A stretch of DNA of 64,000 nucleotides from an uncultured Oscillospiraceae bacterium (GTDB lineage Bacteria > Bacillota > Clostridia > Oscillospirales > Ruminococcaceae), in NCBI GenBank assembly GCA_910586535.1, contig CAJUHS010000007.1:1-64000 (forward strand), read 5' to 3'. The translations under genes and the position numbers were made by a program. Under the pieces are notes generated by a model. That model saw only the letters and a list, made by a program, of their open reading frames with translations, was not told the origin of the DNA and did not search any database. Below are positions 1 to 9,346 of this stretch, in pieces. How positions within the stretch are numbered: position 1 is the stretch's first letter; each line of letters starts with the position of its first letter.

Positions 1-1
1 A

Positions 2-49
2 CAAGGGGCTCTGCCCCCTTGACCCCCGCAAGCTGTGCTCAGCTTGACC
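2..49. repeat. GC-rich palindromic repeat at the left edge
   Basis: A 7-base inverted repeat (CAAGGGG at 2-8, CCCCTTG at 15-21) is followed by a run of C and a second short palindrome (AAGCT/AGCTT). It has no clear T-run, so it looks more like a dispersed intergenic repeat than a clean terminator. The upstream gene is outside the window. Confidence 0.4.
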
Positions 50-164
50 AGCTAAAGTCCTGACAAAACAATAACATTAGTGCTCTAAACAAAAATTTGT
101 TTGAGCAAAACTTATTCTCGCATAGTTCATATTCTGTATTTTAAAATATCGGGAGGTTTTTTCA

Positions 165-1988
165 ATGGACAGGATCGTCGAGATCATAACCTCGGTCAAC
201 AGTGCGGTAAACGGCGTTGTCTGGGGCATACCAATGCTTATTCTTATAATATCCACGGGCATTTACATGACCGTCAGGACAGGCTTCTTTCAGATCACAA
301 AGATAAAACACTGGGCAAACGAAACGTTTCTTGCTATTTTCAAAAAAAGATCGGTAACAAAAACCAATGAGAAAAAAGCCATTTCCCAGTTTCAGGCTTT
401 GTCCACCGCCCTTGCAGCTACTATCGGCACGGGAAATATCGCGGGCGTTGCAACGGCTATAGCCGTGGGAGGTCCCGGGGCAGTGTTCTGGATGTGGCTC
501 TCCGCGTTTTTCGGAATGATGACGAACTACTCCGAAAATGTGCTGGGTATCTTCTACCGAAAGAAAAACGACCACGGCGAATGGTCGGGCGGCGCGATGT
601 ACTACATCAACGAGGGGCTCAAAGACCGTAAGGGCTTTAAGCATATAGCCAAACCCCTCGCGGTGCTGTTTTCCATATTCTGCGTGCTGGCTTCCTTCGG
701 TATCGGAAACATGACCCAGGTTAACTCCATTTCCAGCGCAATGAAGTCCAACTTCAACATTCCCACTGTTGTGACCGGTATTGTTCTGGCAGTTATTGCC
801 GCTCTCGTAATCGTGGGCGGTATCAAGCGTATCGCAAGCGTTACCGAAAAGCTTGTGCCGTTTATGGCTCTGTTCTATATAATCGGCTGCCTGATAATTT
901 TCTTTTCCAACTTTCACCAGATACCCTATGTGTTTTCAAGCATTTTCAGCAATGCCTTTAATTTCGGCGCTATTGCAGGAGGCATCGGCGGCTACATAAT
1001 AAAGCGCGCCGTTACCATGGGATTCAAAAGAGGCGTTTTCTCCAATGAAGCGGGTCTCGGCTCGTCGGTAATGGTGCATTCCGCTTCCGACGTAAAGGAA
1101 CCTGTTGTGCAGGGTATGTGGGGAATCTTCGAGGTATTCTTTGATACAATTATCGTCTGCACTCTCACTTCGTTTGTGATCCTTTCAAGTCCTGCGGAGT
1201 CCAAGACCTTTAACGAAGCAATGCAGAGTATTTCCACCGAAGCGCAGTATTTTGAGATACACACCGCAAGCGGCGGGGACATTGTTAACCTTATTGACGA
1301 CAATGTAAACGCGCTCTACAAGGTAGCTCCGGCGGACGCGGCGGAGGGTACTTATACGGAGTACGCCGCGAAAACCGTTTACGGACAGGATCTGACCGTA
1401 AGGCTTCTTAATGCGGACACGGCAGGCGGAGAAAGCGATTTTACATATGCAAACGTTATGGAGATACGGGGCGTTCAGGGCAAAAACGCTGACGGAACTT
1501 TTATGACCGATGAAAACGGAAATCCCGTTATTACATCGGTGGAGATAACCGAAGTTAACGGCGTTCCCCTTGTTACCTATGCTTTCAGCCTGCGTTTGGG
1601 TTCATTCGCGGGAAAAGTTCTCGCTATAGCAATTCTTTTGTTTGCATTTTCAACGGTACTGGGCTGGTCGTTCTACGGAACGAAGGCGCTGGAGTATCTT
1701 TTCGGAACAAAGGCTACTATTGTCTACAAGGTGATATTCGTGCTGTTCGTTATAGTGGGCTGCACTATGAATCTCAGTCTTGCATGGGATATCGCCGATA
1801 CTCTAAACGGACTTATGGCGGTACCCAACCTTATCGGCGTGCTCTTGCTTTCGGCTACGGTAGTCAGGATCACGGGGAACTACATCAGAAGAAAGATCAA
1901 AAAGACAAGCCCCGACGAAAAGCCCATGCTATCGGTCTATACCGACATTCAGGCGGAGCAGGCGGCAAAGCTTGCGGAAGAGGAATGA
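165..1988 (+). CDS. Sodium/alanine symporter, AGCS family, with an inserted domain
   Basis: Predicted sodium-coupled amino-acid importer of the inner membrane. The core shows the family's conserved segments: TIGTGNIAGVATAI near residue 86, the GGAMYYI region near 142, and FSNEAGLGSS near 292, with many hydrophobic helices. The start follows a GGGAGG site at a good distance. At 607 residues it is longer than the usual 450-500. The surplus is a hydrophilic block at about residues 355-472 between a helix that ends SFVILSS and the helix AIAILLFAFSTVLGWSFYG. This block probably forms a folded extracytoplasmic domain. Alanine or glycine is the usual family substrate, but the substrate here is not shown. 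It appears monocistronic, with a strong terminator just after it. Confidence 0.9.
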   Translation: MDRIVEIITSVNSAVNGVVWGIPMLILIISTGIYMTVRTGFFQITKIKHWANETFLAIFKKRSVTKTNEKKAISQFQALSTALAATIGTGNIAGVATAIAVGGPGAVFWMWLSAFFGMMTNYSENVLGIFYRKKNDHGEWSGGAMYYINEGLKDRKGFKHIAKPLAVLFSIFCVLASFGIGNMTQVNSISSAMKSNFNIPTVVTGIVLAVIAALVIVGGIKRIASVTEKLVPFMALFYIIGCLIIFFSNFHQIPYVFSSIFSNAFNFGAIAGGIGGYIIKRAVTMGFKRGVFSNEAGLGSSVMVHSASDVKEPVVQGMWGIFEVFFDTIIVCTLTSFVILSSPAESKTFNEAMQSISTEAQYFEIHTASGGDIVNLIDDNVNALYKVAPADAAEGTYTEYAAKTVYGQDLTVRLLNADTAGGESDFTYANVMEIRGVQGKNADGTFMTDENGNPVITSVEITEVNGVPLVTYAFSLRLGSFAGKVLAIAILLFAFSTVLGWSFYGTKALEYLFGTKATIVYKVIFVLFVIVGCTMNLSLAWDIADTLNGLMAVPNLIGVLLLSATVVRITGNYIRRKIKKTSPDEKPMLSVYTDIQAEQAAKLAEEE

Positions 1989-2005
1989 TCTGTAAAAAAT
2001 ATAGG

Positions 2006-2046
2006 AACAGGGAGAAAACGGTTGTTGTTTTCTCCCTGTTTTGGCT
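2006..2046 (+). terminator. Intrinsic terminator of the AGCS gene
   Basis: A perfect 14-base stem (2006-2019 with 2027-2040) and a 7-base loop sit 17 bases after the stop codon, followed by a short T-rich stretch. Confidence 0.85.
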
Positions 2047-2574
2047 TTTCCGGAAAAGGTCAGGTTTTAGCGCGGGTTTGTTATTTTTATACCGGGACAT
2101 TTTTGCTTTGTCTTGAATAGTTGTTCTTGCCGCACTTGCCGCCGTCAGCAGCGGCAGCCGGAACGCTTATCGGCATATACGCGAAAAGCATTAAAGCTAT
2201 GTTTAATGTTTAATGCCGTAAAAAATGAAATAGTTCTTTTCCTTAGTTGTCTTGCGTTTGCGATTGCATATAAAATTGCGTATAAATAACAAGTTTTGCA
2301 ATTTTTATTAGGGCAAACGGGTATCGTTATGCCGAAGCCCTACAGCCGGATTGTGGGTCTGCGGACGTTACAGCAAAGCTTGCCATATGCCCCGCGTATA
2401 ATTTAACGGAAATTACTTAAACGACAGTTCAGGCTCAAATATTTACGGAAAAAGCCGCAGCGCCAGTATATAGCACGGAGGCTTTTAATGATTTTGTTTT
2501 TTGTCGGAAAACGCCTTTGTCAACAAGTCTGCAAAGGACCGGTAAAAAAACCTTTTTTTTAGTAAAAAAAGTAC
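2047..2574. other. Intergenic gap before nifJ, no clear gene
   Basis: About 530 bases without a convincing gene. A 24-codon frame at 2488-2562 has a GGAGG site 6 bases before its ATG, but its end is made of an A/T homopolymer run and it shows no recognisable family. I see no riboswitch here. Confidence 0.4.
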
Positions 2575-2603
2575 TTTACAACCGCAGACATTTGTGTTAA
2601 AAT
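2575..2603 (+). promoter_or_regulatory. nifJ promoter
   Basis: TTTACA at 2575-2580 and TAAAAT at 2598-2603 with a 17-base spacer. The start codon lies about 105 bases downstream. Confidence 0.65.
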
Positions 2604-2708
2604 AATATCAGCGTATGTACTATATATAATACCGCTTTACAGCATATGCTTTAAGGCGGCGCTGTATATGTCGTGTCATACAATATGTTTTTAGGAGGAT
2701 TGTCCAAA

Positions 2709-5700
2709 ATGGCAAGAAAAAAACAAACCATGGACGGCAACAACGCTGCGGCGTGGGTCTCTTATCCCTTTACCGACGTTGCTGCTATCTACCCGATCAC
2801 CCCTTCCTCTGTTATGGCTGAGGTCACCGACCAGTGGGCTGCGAAAAATCAGAACAACCTGTTCGGTCAGCCTGTAAAAGTAGCTGAAATGCAGTCCGAG
2901 GCAGGCGCTGCCGGTACTGTTCACGGCTCCCTTTCCGCAGGCGCGCTTACTACCACCTACACGGCTTCTCAGGGTCTGCTCCTGATGATCCCCAATATGT
3001 ACAAGATCGCCGGCGAGCTTCTCCCCTGCGTTATCCACGTTTCCGCAAGATGCGTAGCTTCTCACGCTCTCAACATCTTCGGCGACCACTCCGACGTTTA
3101 CGCGTGCCGTCAGACAGGCTTCGCGATGCTCTGCGCTTCAAACGTTCAGGAGGTTATGGATCTGGGAGCTGTTGCTCACCTTTCCACTATCAAGGGAAGA
3201 GTTCCCGTTCTCCACTTCTTCGACGGCTTCCGTACCTCCCACGAGATACAGAAGATCGACGCATGGGACTACAAGGACCTTGAGGATATGCTGGATAAGA
3301 AGGCCGCTCAGGCATTCAGAAACCGCTCCCTCAACCCCGAGCACCCGGTGCTCCGCGGTACTGCTCAGAACGGCGACATCTTCTTCCAGGCTCGCGAGGC
3401 CTGCAACGAGTACTACAACAAGTTCCCCGAGATTGTTGAAGAGTACATGAACAAGGTAAACAAGAAGATAGGCACAAACTACAAGCCTTTCAACTACTAC
3501 GGCGCACCCGACGCAGATCACGTTATCATCGCTATGGGTTCCGTTTGCGACACTATTGAGGAGACTATCGACTTCCTCAACAAGGAGTACGGCGCAAAGC
3601 TGGGTCTTGTTAAGGTTCGTCTGTACAGACCTTTCTGCGCTGACAAGCTGGTTGAAGCTCTTCCCGAGACTGTTAAGCAGATCTCTGTTCTTGACAGAAC
3701 AAAGGAGCCCGGCTCTTTGGGCGAACCCCTTTACCTCGACGTTGTTGCGGCTCTCAAGGGTACCAAGTACCACAACGTTGTTATCTGCGGCGGACGCTAC
3801 GGTCTGGGCTCCAAGGATACGACTCCCGACCAGATCAAGGCTGTTTACTGGAACGACTACAAGAAAGAAACATACAAGCCCCGCTTTACTATCGGTATTA
3901 CCGACGACGTTACAAACCTCTCTCTTCCCAGCGAGGGCAAGCTGGATACAGCTCCCGAGGGAACGGTTGCCTGTAAGTTCTGGGGTCTCGGCTCCGACGG
4001 TACTGTCGGCGCAAATAAGAACTCCATCAAGATCATCGGCGACCACACCGATATGTACGCTCAGGCATACTTTGCTTACGACTCCAAGAAGTCGGGCGGC
4101 GTAACGGTTTCTCACCTCCGCTTCGGAAAGACCCCCATCAAGTCCACATACCTTGTTAATATGGCTGACTTCGTTGCCTGCCACAACCAGTCCTACATCG
4201 ACAAGTACAATATGGTTCAGGATATCAAGCCCGGCGGAACGTTCCTCCTCAACTGCCAGTGGAGCAAGGACGAGGTTGAGCAGTATCTCCCCGGTCAGGT
4301 AAAGAGATATCTTGCAGAGAACAATATCAAGTTCTACATCATCGACGGCGTTGACATCGCAAGAAAGATCGGTCTGGGCAACAGGACTTCTACCGTTCTC
4401 CAGTCCGCGTTCTTCAAGCTTGCAAAGATCATTCCCGAGGCCGACGCTATCAAGTACATGAAGGAAAAGGCTCTCGCTTCCTTCGGCAAGAAGGGCGACG
4501 ACGTTGTTAAGATGAACTACGACGCTATCGACGCGGGTGCAAAGAACGTTATTGAAGTTTCCGTTCCCGATTCATGGAAGTCCTGCAAGGATTCCAAGAT
4601 GGGTATGCCCAAGGCTAAGGGCGACAGAAAGGATCTCGTAAATTACGTTAACAACATTCAGATTCCCGTTAATGCTCAGATGGGCGATACTCTCCCCGTT
4701 TCCGCGTTCAAGAATATGCCGGACGGCACATTCCCTCAGGGTTCTGCGGCTTACGAGAAGAGAGGCATTGCCGTTGACGTTCCCTCATGGAACCCCGACA
4801 ACTGTATCCAGTGTAACTTCTGTTCTTACGTTTGTCCTCACGCCGTTATCCGTCCCGTTGTTATGGCCGACGACGAGCTGAAGAGCGCTCCCAACGGTAC
4901 AACAGGTCTGAAGATTGCGGGTCTTGACAAGATGAACTTTGTTATGACAGTTTCCGCTCTGGACTGCACAGGCTGCGGCTCATGCGCAAACGTATGTCCC
5001 GGCAAGAAGGGCGAAAAGGCTCTCACAATGAAGCCTCTGGCAGAGCAGATCGAAAAGCAGAACCTGTTCGCATACGGACAGGAGCTTCCCGAGAAGAAAG
5101 AGATTGCAGAAAAGTTCAAGGAAACTACTGTCAAGGGCTCTCAGTTCAAGCAGCCTCTGCTTGAATTCTCCGGCGCTTGCGCAGGCTGCGGCGAGACTCC
5201 TTACGCTAAGCTTGTAACACAGCTTTTCGGAGACAGAATGTTCATCGCCAACGCTACGGGCTGTTCGTCCATCTGGGGCGGCTCGGCTCCGTCCACACCG
5301 TACACCGTAAACAAAGAGGGCAAGGGTCCCGCTTGGGCTAACTCCCTGTTTGAGGATAACGCAGAGTACGGCTACGGTATGTTCCTTGCACAGAATACTC
5401 TTCGTCAGAGAGCTGTTGCAAAGCTTCTCGAAATGCAGAAGTCCGCTAAGGGCGGCATGAAGACAGCTATCGAGAATTATATGTCCACAATGAACGACGG
5501 CAATGCAAACAAGGCTGCTACAGCCGAGCTTATCAAGGCTCTGGAGGGAAGCAAGTCCGAGGCTGCCGCAGAGGTTCTGGAGCTTAAGGATTACCTGGGC
5601 AAGAAGTCCATGTGGGTATTCGGCGGCGACGGCTGGGCATACGATATCGGTTTCTCCGGACTTGACCACGTTATTGCTTCCGGCGAGGACGTTAACATCT

Positions 5701-6275
5701 TCGTATTCGATACCGAGGTTTACTCCAACACAGGCGGACAGTCCTCCAAGTCCACTCCTACAGGCGCGATTGCACAGTTCGCAGCCGCAGGTAAGGAGAC
5801 CAAAAAGAAAGACCTTGCAGGCATCGCAATGAGCTACGGTTACGTTTATGTTGCGCACATCGCAATGGGCGCCGACATGAACCAGTGTATCAAGGCTATC
5901 ACCGAGGCTGAGGCTTATAACGGTCCTTCCCTTATCATTGCTTACGCTCCTTGTATCAACCACGGTATCAAGGCTGGCATGAGCAAGGCTATGGACGAGG
6001 AAAAGAAAGCTGTTGAGGCAGGTTACTGGCACCTCTACAGATACAACCCTGCGCTCAAGGACGAGGGCAAGAATCCGTTCTCGCTGGACAGCAAGGTACC
6101 TGCTGTTGACGAGAAGTACAAGGACTTCCTCATGGGCGAGGTTCGTTACAATGCTCTTGCACGTCAGAATCCCGAAAGAGCGGATATGCTCTTCAGCAAG
6201 GCTGTAAACAACGCTAAGGATCGTTACGATTATCTTACCAGACTTACAAAGCTTTACGGTACTGACGAGAAGTAA
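2709..6275 (+). CDS. nifJ: Pyruvate:ferredoxin (flavodoxin) oxidoreductase
   Basis: Oxidises pyruvate to acetyl-CoA and CO2 and passes the electrons to ferredoxin, the central step of clostridial fermentation. The 1188-residue single chain has the full domain order: the N-terminal pyruvate-binding region (YPITPSSVMAE), the gamma region, two ferredoxin-type 4Fe-4S motifs (CIQCNFCSYVCP and CTGCGSCANVCP), and a C-terminal thiamine-diphosphate domain (GDGWAYDIGFSG) with the extra cluster ligands around CAGCGETPY. The chosen ATG has AGGAGG 11 bases upstream; the frame is open to 2673, but those earlier starts lack a site. Codon use is strongly biased, as expected for a highly expressed gene. It has its own promoter and terminator. 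Confidence 0.98.
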   Translation: MARKKQTMDGNNAAAWVSYPFTDVAAIYPITPSSVMAEVTDQWAAKNQNNLFGQPVKVAEMQSEAGAAGTVHGSLSAGALTTTYTASQGLLLMIPNMYKIAGELLPCVIHVSARCVASHALNIFGDHSDVYACRQTGFAMLCASNVQEVMDLGAVAHLSTIKGRVPVLHFFDGFRTSHEIQKIDAWDYKDLEDMLDKKAAQAFRNRSLNPEHPVLRGTAQNGDIFFQAREACNEYYNKFPEIVEEYMNKVNKKIGTNYKPFNYYGAPDADHVIIAMGSVCDTIEETIDFLNKEYGAKLGLVKVRLYRPFCADKLVEALPETVKQISVLDRTKEPGSLGEPLYLDVVAALKGTKYHNVVICGGRYGLGSKDTTPDQIKAVYWNDYKKETYKPRFTIGITDDVTNLSLPSEGKLDTAPEGTVACKFWGLGSDGTVGANKNSIKIIGDHTDMYAQAYFAYDSKKSGGVTVSHLRFGKTPIKSTYLVNMADFVACHNQSYIDKYNMVQDIKPGGTFLLNCQWSKDEVEQYLPGQVKRYLAENNIKFYIIDGVDIARKIGLGNRTSTVLQSAFFKLAKIIPEADAIKYMKEKALASFGKKGDDVVKMNYDAIDAGAKNVIEVSVPDSWKSCKDSKMGMPKAKGDRKDLVNYVNNIQIPVNAQMGDTLPVSAFKNMPDGTFPQGSAAYEKRGIAVDVPSWNPDNCIQCNFCSYVCPHAVIRPVVMADDELKSAPNGTTGLKIAGLDKMNFVMTVSALDCTGCGSCANVCPGKKGEKALTMKPLAEQIEKQNLFAYGQELPEKKEIAEKFKETTVKGSQFKQPLLEFSGACAGCGETPYAKLVTQLFGDRMFIANATGCSSIWGGSAPSTPYTVNKEGKGPAWANSLFEDNAEYGYGMFLAQNTLRQRAVAKLLEMQKSAKGGMKTAIENYMSTMNDGNANKAATAELIKALEGSKSEAAAEVLELKDYLGKKSMWVFGGDGWAYDIGFSGLDHVIASGEDVNIFVFDTEVYSNTGGQSSKSTPTGAIAQFAAAGKETKKKDLAGIAMSYGYVYVAHIAMGADMNQCIKAITEAEAYNGPSLIIAYAPCINHGIKAGMSKAMDEEKKAVEAGYWHLYRYNPALKDEGKNPFSLDSKVPAVDEKYKDFLMGEVRYNALARQNPERADMLFSKAVNNAKDRYDYLTRLTKLYGTDEK

Positions 6276-6314
6276 GACTTTAGCAAATACTTTGCTGTAA
6301 TGCTATAAAGTATT

Positions 6315-6355
6315 ACCCCCTGCAGCAGGCTTTTGCCTTATGCAGGGGGTTTTTA
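6315..6355 (+). terminator. nifJ terminator
   Basis: A 10-base stem (6315-6324 with 6341-6350) ends in a T-run. The 16-base loop holds a second small hairpin, AGGC/GCCT. Confidence 0.85.
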
Positions 6356-6700
6356 TAGCTGTAAATTTATTAAGCTTATTTCCGCAAAAACTGTTTTCGG
6401 GGGGAATCAAAAACAAATATTACAGGAAGAGTAAAAATTTTGCGGATTTTGTTACCGTTTCGTAACCTATTTCATAACCGCAAAATTAAGCCGTAGAAAC
6501 GGTTTGCAAAAAATCCCAATTAAAAATAGTTACAAATTGTAACTGTAAAAATATGTAATAAGGCGCGAGAAAATATTTACAAGGAATATCCTTCCAATAA
6601 ATTTGCCGTAAAATTATATGAAAAACGACATAAAAACCAGAATAAAATTGTGCTATTCTACAAAAAAGATTAAGAAAATGTGACTAAAAAGGATTAAGTG
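6356..6700. other. AT-rich gap with several GTAAC-type motifs
   Basis: No gene is visible. The stretch holds a GTTACA-AAT-TGTAAC inverted repeat (6529-6543) and further TGTAA hexamers at 6544 and 6554. These have 10-base periodicity, not the 11 of a WalR box. They may be weaker sites for the regulator proposed at 6737. Confidence 0.4.
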
Positions 6701-6728
6701 TTGCTTTTTGAGAAAAATGCGGTATAAT
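6701..6728 (+). promoter_or_regulatory. Promoter of the M23 peptidase gene
   Basis: TTGCTT at 6701-6706 and TATAAT at 6723-6728, spacer 16. Confidence 0.65.
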
Positions 6729-6736
6729 AATATCAA

Positions 6737-6753
6737 TGTAACTGTTTTGTAAC
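6737..6753 (+). promoter_or_regulatory. WalR-type direct repeat, overlapping the likely transcription start
   Basis: TGTAAC-N5-TGTAAC exactly fits the published WalR (YycF) consensus TGTWAH-N5-TGTWAH. It begins 8 bases after the -10 element, so bound protein would cover the start of transcription. That position would suggest repression. No walRK gene is in the window. Confidence 0.55.
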
Positions 6754-6832
6754 TGTTTGCGATTTATGTAAATTTACGTCAGTTTGAATATTATGTGTGA
6801 ACAACATGAAAAAAACGAGAGGAGAGATCAAA

Positions 6833-8761
6833 ATGAACCTGTTTCCCAACGCTTCCTGCGGGTATCGCACTCCTGTGAAGCTGACGGATAACGCCGTTTC
6901 GGACAAGAAAAATATAAGCTTCGAATCGGCTATGGTCAACATGGGTTCGCTTGTTACATATCTTGCCGCCGCCGCTGTAAAAAGAACAGCGTTCTTCCTG
7001 AAAAAAGCCGCGGTAAAGGCTGTAAGCAGCGCAGCACCCATGAAAAGCCTTGCTTTAAGCATAAAGCAGATAGGCAAAATAAAAACTGCCGCCCGCAGGA
7101 CAAAAGAAAAATTTGCGGACAGCAAAAGGAAATTCTCAGAGAGAAAAGCGGAAGCAGGACTGGCAAAGGCACTGTCTCTTCAGCTTTCCGATATGGCTGA
7201 GTCGATCGGAAACGGCAGAAAGATCGCAGCTTCACTTATAAATTACGCTGTACCTGTTGCCTGCGTTGCATTTCTTGTATGTGTTGTTGCCGATAAAGCG
7301 TCCGCGGATTACGGCGTTACTGTTGAGTATAACGGTCAGGAGATCGGCGTGGTTTCAGAGGAGACCGTTCTGAACAACGCTCAGGAGGTTATTTCCGAAA
7401 GATCGACTTACTATGATACAAACAGCGATACCTATATTACGGCTACGCTTTCCCTTAAACCCCTCGGCGCGCAGGATGAGATCATTGATGAAATGACTCT
7501 TGCCGACGCTATTCAGGAGCAGATAGATATTCAGGTTCCCGAGGAAAACAGCGTTATTGCAGAGGACGGAAACATTTCCGAAACTGAGAACGCAGGCGAC
7601 TTTGGAGAAACCGGTGCAGATACGGAGTTTAACATTTACGGAGAGGCTATAGAGCCGAACGAAGCAGTCCCCGCTGTCCCCGGAAGCGAGCAGGACAACA
7701 GAGAGCGTGCTTTCGTTGTTACCGTTGACGGAGAAGTCATCGGAGCTGTAAAGGCAAACGACGAGATCACCGATTTCCTTGAGGAAAAGAAAGAGGAATA
7801 CCTTACCGATGATATTGTGGAGGTCTCTTTCGACAAGGATATTGAGTACACCTACGAGCAGTATGTTGATCCCGGTGAGATAATTGACCAGAACGATATT
7901 ATCGACAAGCTTGATTCCATTGTTTCAGAACCGCTTTACTATGAGATACGCGAGGGCGACAACCCCTGGAACATTGCGCACAACAACGGCATGACCACCG
8001 ATGAGCTTGTGGACTGCAATATTACGTTCAAGGGCGAAAAGATCGACGACCTTACTCAGTACTGCCCTGTCGGCGCGATAGTACAGCTCAGCGAGGAAGT
8101 TCCTTATCTTCAGGTTCTTACCACAAGAGAGGTTGAATACACCGAAGCTATAGATTACGAGATCGTCAAGACCAAGGATCCCGATATGTACAAGGGCGAT
8201 TCCGAGGTAGACGTTCCGGGCGTTGAGGGCGAAAAGAAAGTCCGCGCAATGGCAACCTACAGAGGAGATGTTCTCGTTTCCACCGAGGTAGTTGATGAAG
8301 TAGTCATTTCCGAGCCTGTTACAAAGTATATGCGCGTTGGCACAAGAGAGACCACCACTCCCGTAAGCACAGGATCGGGCGGGTCCGGCGATTATTTCTG
8401 GCCTGTTGACGGCGGCTACATTTCCGCTTATCAAGGCGACGGAAGAGGTCATAAGGGTGTTGATATCGCAGCTCCATACGGAACGCCCATTTATGCCGCA
8501 GAGTCGGGTACTGTTATTGAGACCGGCGACGGCTGGAACGGAGGCTACGGAAACTGCGTAAGAGTTCAGCACGACGACGGAAACGTTACGGTTTACGCTC
8601 ATCAGAGTTCTATTGCGGTAAGCTACGGAGACTATGTGGTAAAGGGACAGCTTCTCGGTTATGTCGGAAGCACGGGTGACTCCACAGGCAACCACCTCCA
8701 CTTTGAGGTGCGCAGCTACGGAACATACGCAAATCCTCTTGACTACGTTTCCCAGTATTGA
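6833..8761 (+). CDS. Membrane-anchored G5/LysM/M23 peptidoglycan peptidase
   Basis: Predicted cell-wall endopeptidase acting outside the membrane. The 642-residue protein has a basic cytoplasmic N-terminus, one membrane segment near residue 135 (YAVPVACVAFLVCVVA), an acidic linker, a LysM-like segment (YYEIREGDNPWNIA), a G5 domain, and a C-terminal M23 domain. The M23 zinc ligands are visible as HKGVD (H540, D544) and HLHFEV (H621, H623). The ATG used has GGAG 8 bases upstream; an in-frame GTG at 6797 lacks a site. Its layout parallels the G5/3D protein at 39824, and both genes carry a WalR-type repeat. A long N-terminal cytoplasmic region of about 130 residues is unusual and of unknown role. 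Confidence 0.9.
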   Translation: MNLFPNASCGYRTPVKLTDNAVSDKKNISFESAMVNMGSLVTYLAAAAVKRTAFFLKKAAVKAVSSAAPMKSLALSIKQIGKIKTAARRTKEKFADSKRKFSERKAEAGLAKALSLQLSDMAESIGNGRKIAASLINYAVPVACVAFLVCVVADKASADYGVTVEYNGQEIGVVSEETVLNNAQEVISERSTYYDTNSDTYITATLSLKPLGAQDEIIDEMTLADAIQEQIDIQVPEENSVIAEDGNISETENAGDFGETGADTEFNIYGEAIEPNEAVPAVPGSEQDNRERAFVVTVDGEVIGAVKANDEITDFLEEKKEEYLTDDIVEVSFDKDIEYTYEQYVDPGEIIDQNDIIDKLDSIVSEPLYYEIREGDNPWNIAHNNGMTTDELVDCNITFKGEKIDDLTQYCPVGAIVQLSEEVPYLQVLTTREVEYTEAIDYEIVKTKDPDMYKGDSEVDVPGVEGEKKVRAMATYRGDVLVSTEVVDEVVISEPVTKYMRVGTRETTTPVSTGSGGSGDYFWPVDGGYISAYQGDGRGHKGVDIAAPYGTPIYAAESGTVIETGDGWNGGYGNCVRVQHDDGNVTVYAHQSSIAVSYGDYVVKGQLLGYVGSTGDSTGNHLHFEVRSYGTYANPLDYVSQY

Positions 8762-8769
8762 TGTCAGCG

Positions 8770-8810
8770 TCCAGGAGGCGGCTTTTAAGGCTGCCTCCTG
8801 GATTTTTATT
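8770..8810 (+). terminator. Terminator of the M23 peptidase gene
   Basis: A 10-base stem (8770-8779 with 8793-8802) directly after the stop codon, followed by a T-rich tail. Confidence 0.9.
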
Positions 8811-8881
8811 TTTGCACAATTCTTTCGCCCTGATTTCAGCGGCTTTTCACATAATTTACACAAATGCAGGGTATCATATAA

Positions 8882-9078
8882 CCGTACCCGAAAGAAACGG
8901 GTACGATCCCCCCAAAAGTGCTTTTATATGCAGGTTTATTTACCCCGTAAGCCTGTCAGGTGAAAACCATATAAAAGACCTCAGCCTCGGGCTGATTACC
9001 CCTACGGTCCGAGGTAACCCCCAATAATCCTATATCATGATCTCCGCCCCTGTCTCCCCCGACAGGGGCACTTTTTTT
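8882..9078 (+). ncRNA. Candidate structured RNA between two terminators
   Basis: About 200 bases with no reading frame of note but with nested helices. A perfect 8-base hairpin lies at 8883-8890/8898-8905. A perfect 10-base stem at 8921-8930/8968-8977 encloses an 8-base hairpin (8931-8938/8948-8955, one G-U). An ACCTC/GAGGT stem (8978-8982/9011-9015) encloses a small AGCC/GGCT hairpin. The block ends in a strong intrinsic terminator. A possible promoter (TTCACA near 8847, TATCAT at 8872) is weak. I do not recognise it as 6S, SRP, tmRNA or a known riboswitch, and the strand follows from the terminator T-run. Confidence 0.4.
9046..9078 (+). terminator. Terminator upstream of mreB
   Basis: A perfect 9-base GC-rich stem (9046-9054 with 9061-9069), a loop of TCCCCC, then seven T. 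The preceding gene already has its own terminator, so this one must end another transcript. Confidence 0.9.
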
Positions 9079-9236
9079 GATGCGGGACAGAAGCCCCGTC
9101 CCCTGCGGATTATACTGTGATATTTTTATGTGCCGCTGTAAATAAGCAGAAAATTTTTACTCTTATTGATAATCTACAAAAAATGTTTAACAATGGAAAC
9201 AAAAATTACAATTTGATAAAAAAGTTTAAAAAAATC

Positions 9237-9265
9237 TTGTAGAGACAGCTTTTCCGTGATATAAT
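9237..9265 (+). promoter_or_regulatory. mreB operon promoter
   Basis: TTGTAG at 9237-9242 and TATAAT at 9260-9265, spacer 17, about 80 bases before mreB. Confidence 0.65.
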
Positions 9266-9346
9266 AGTATATGTGACGATTTTTACGGGCGAACTGCACG
9301 TCGGCTGTGAATTTCCGACGTTTTAAATAAAATTGGAGGTTAAAAA

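Noticed and set aside
162..917. 251-residue open frame on the minus strand
   Set aside because: It mirrors the AGCS gene, lacks a ribosome site and reads as a His/Cys-rich antisense shadow.
2488..2562. 24-codon frame with a good ribosome site
   Set aside because: Its end is a homopolymer run, it has no family match, and it abuts the nifJ promoter. Kept only as a remark.
3138..4184. 348-residue minus-strand frame
   Set aside because: Antisense of nifJ, produced by its strong codon bias; no family pattern.
4980..6032. 350-residue minus-strand frame
   Set aside because: Second antisense shadow of nifJ, no start signal.
6356..6832. Cyclic-di-AMP riboswitch before the wall peptidase gene
   Set aside because: Such riboswitches often precede wall hydrolase genes, but the leader after the promoter is too short and lacks the conserved helices.
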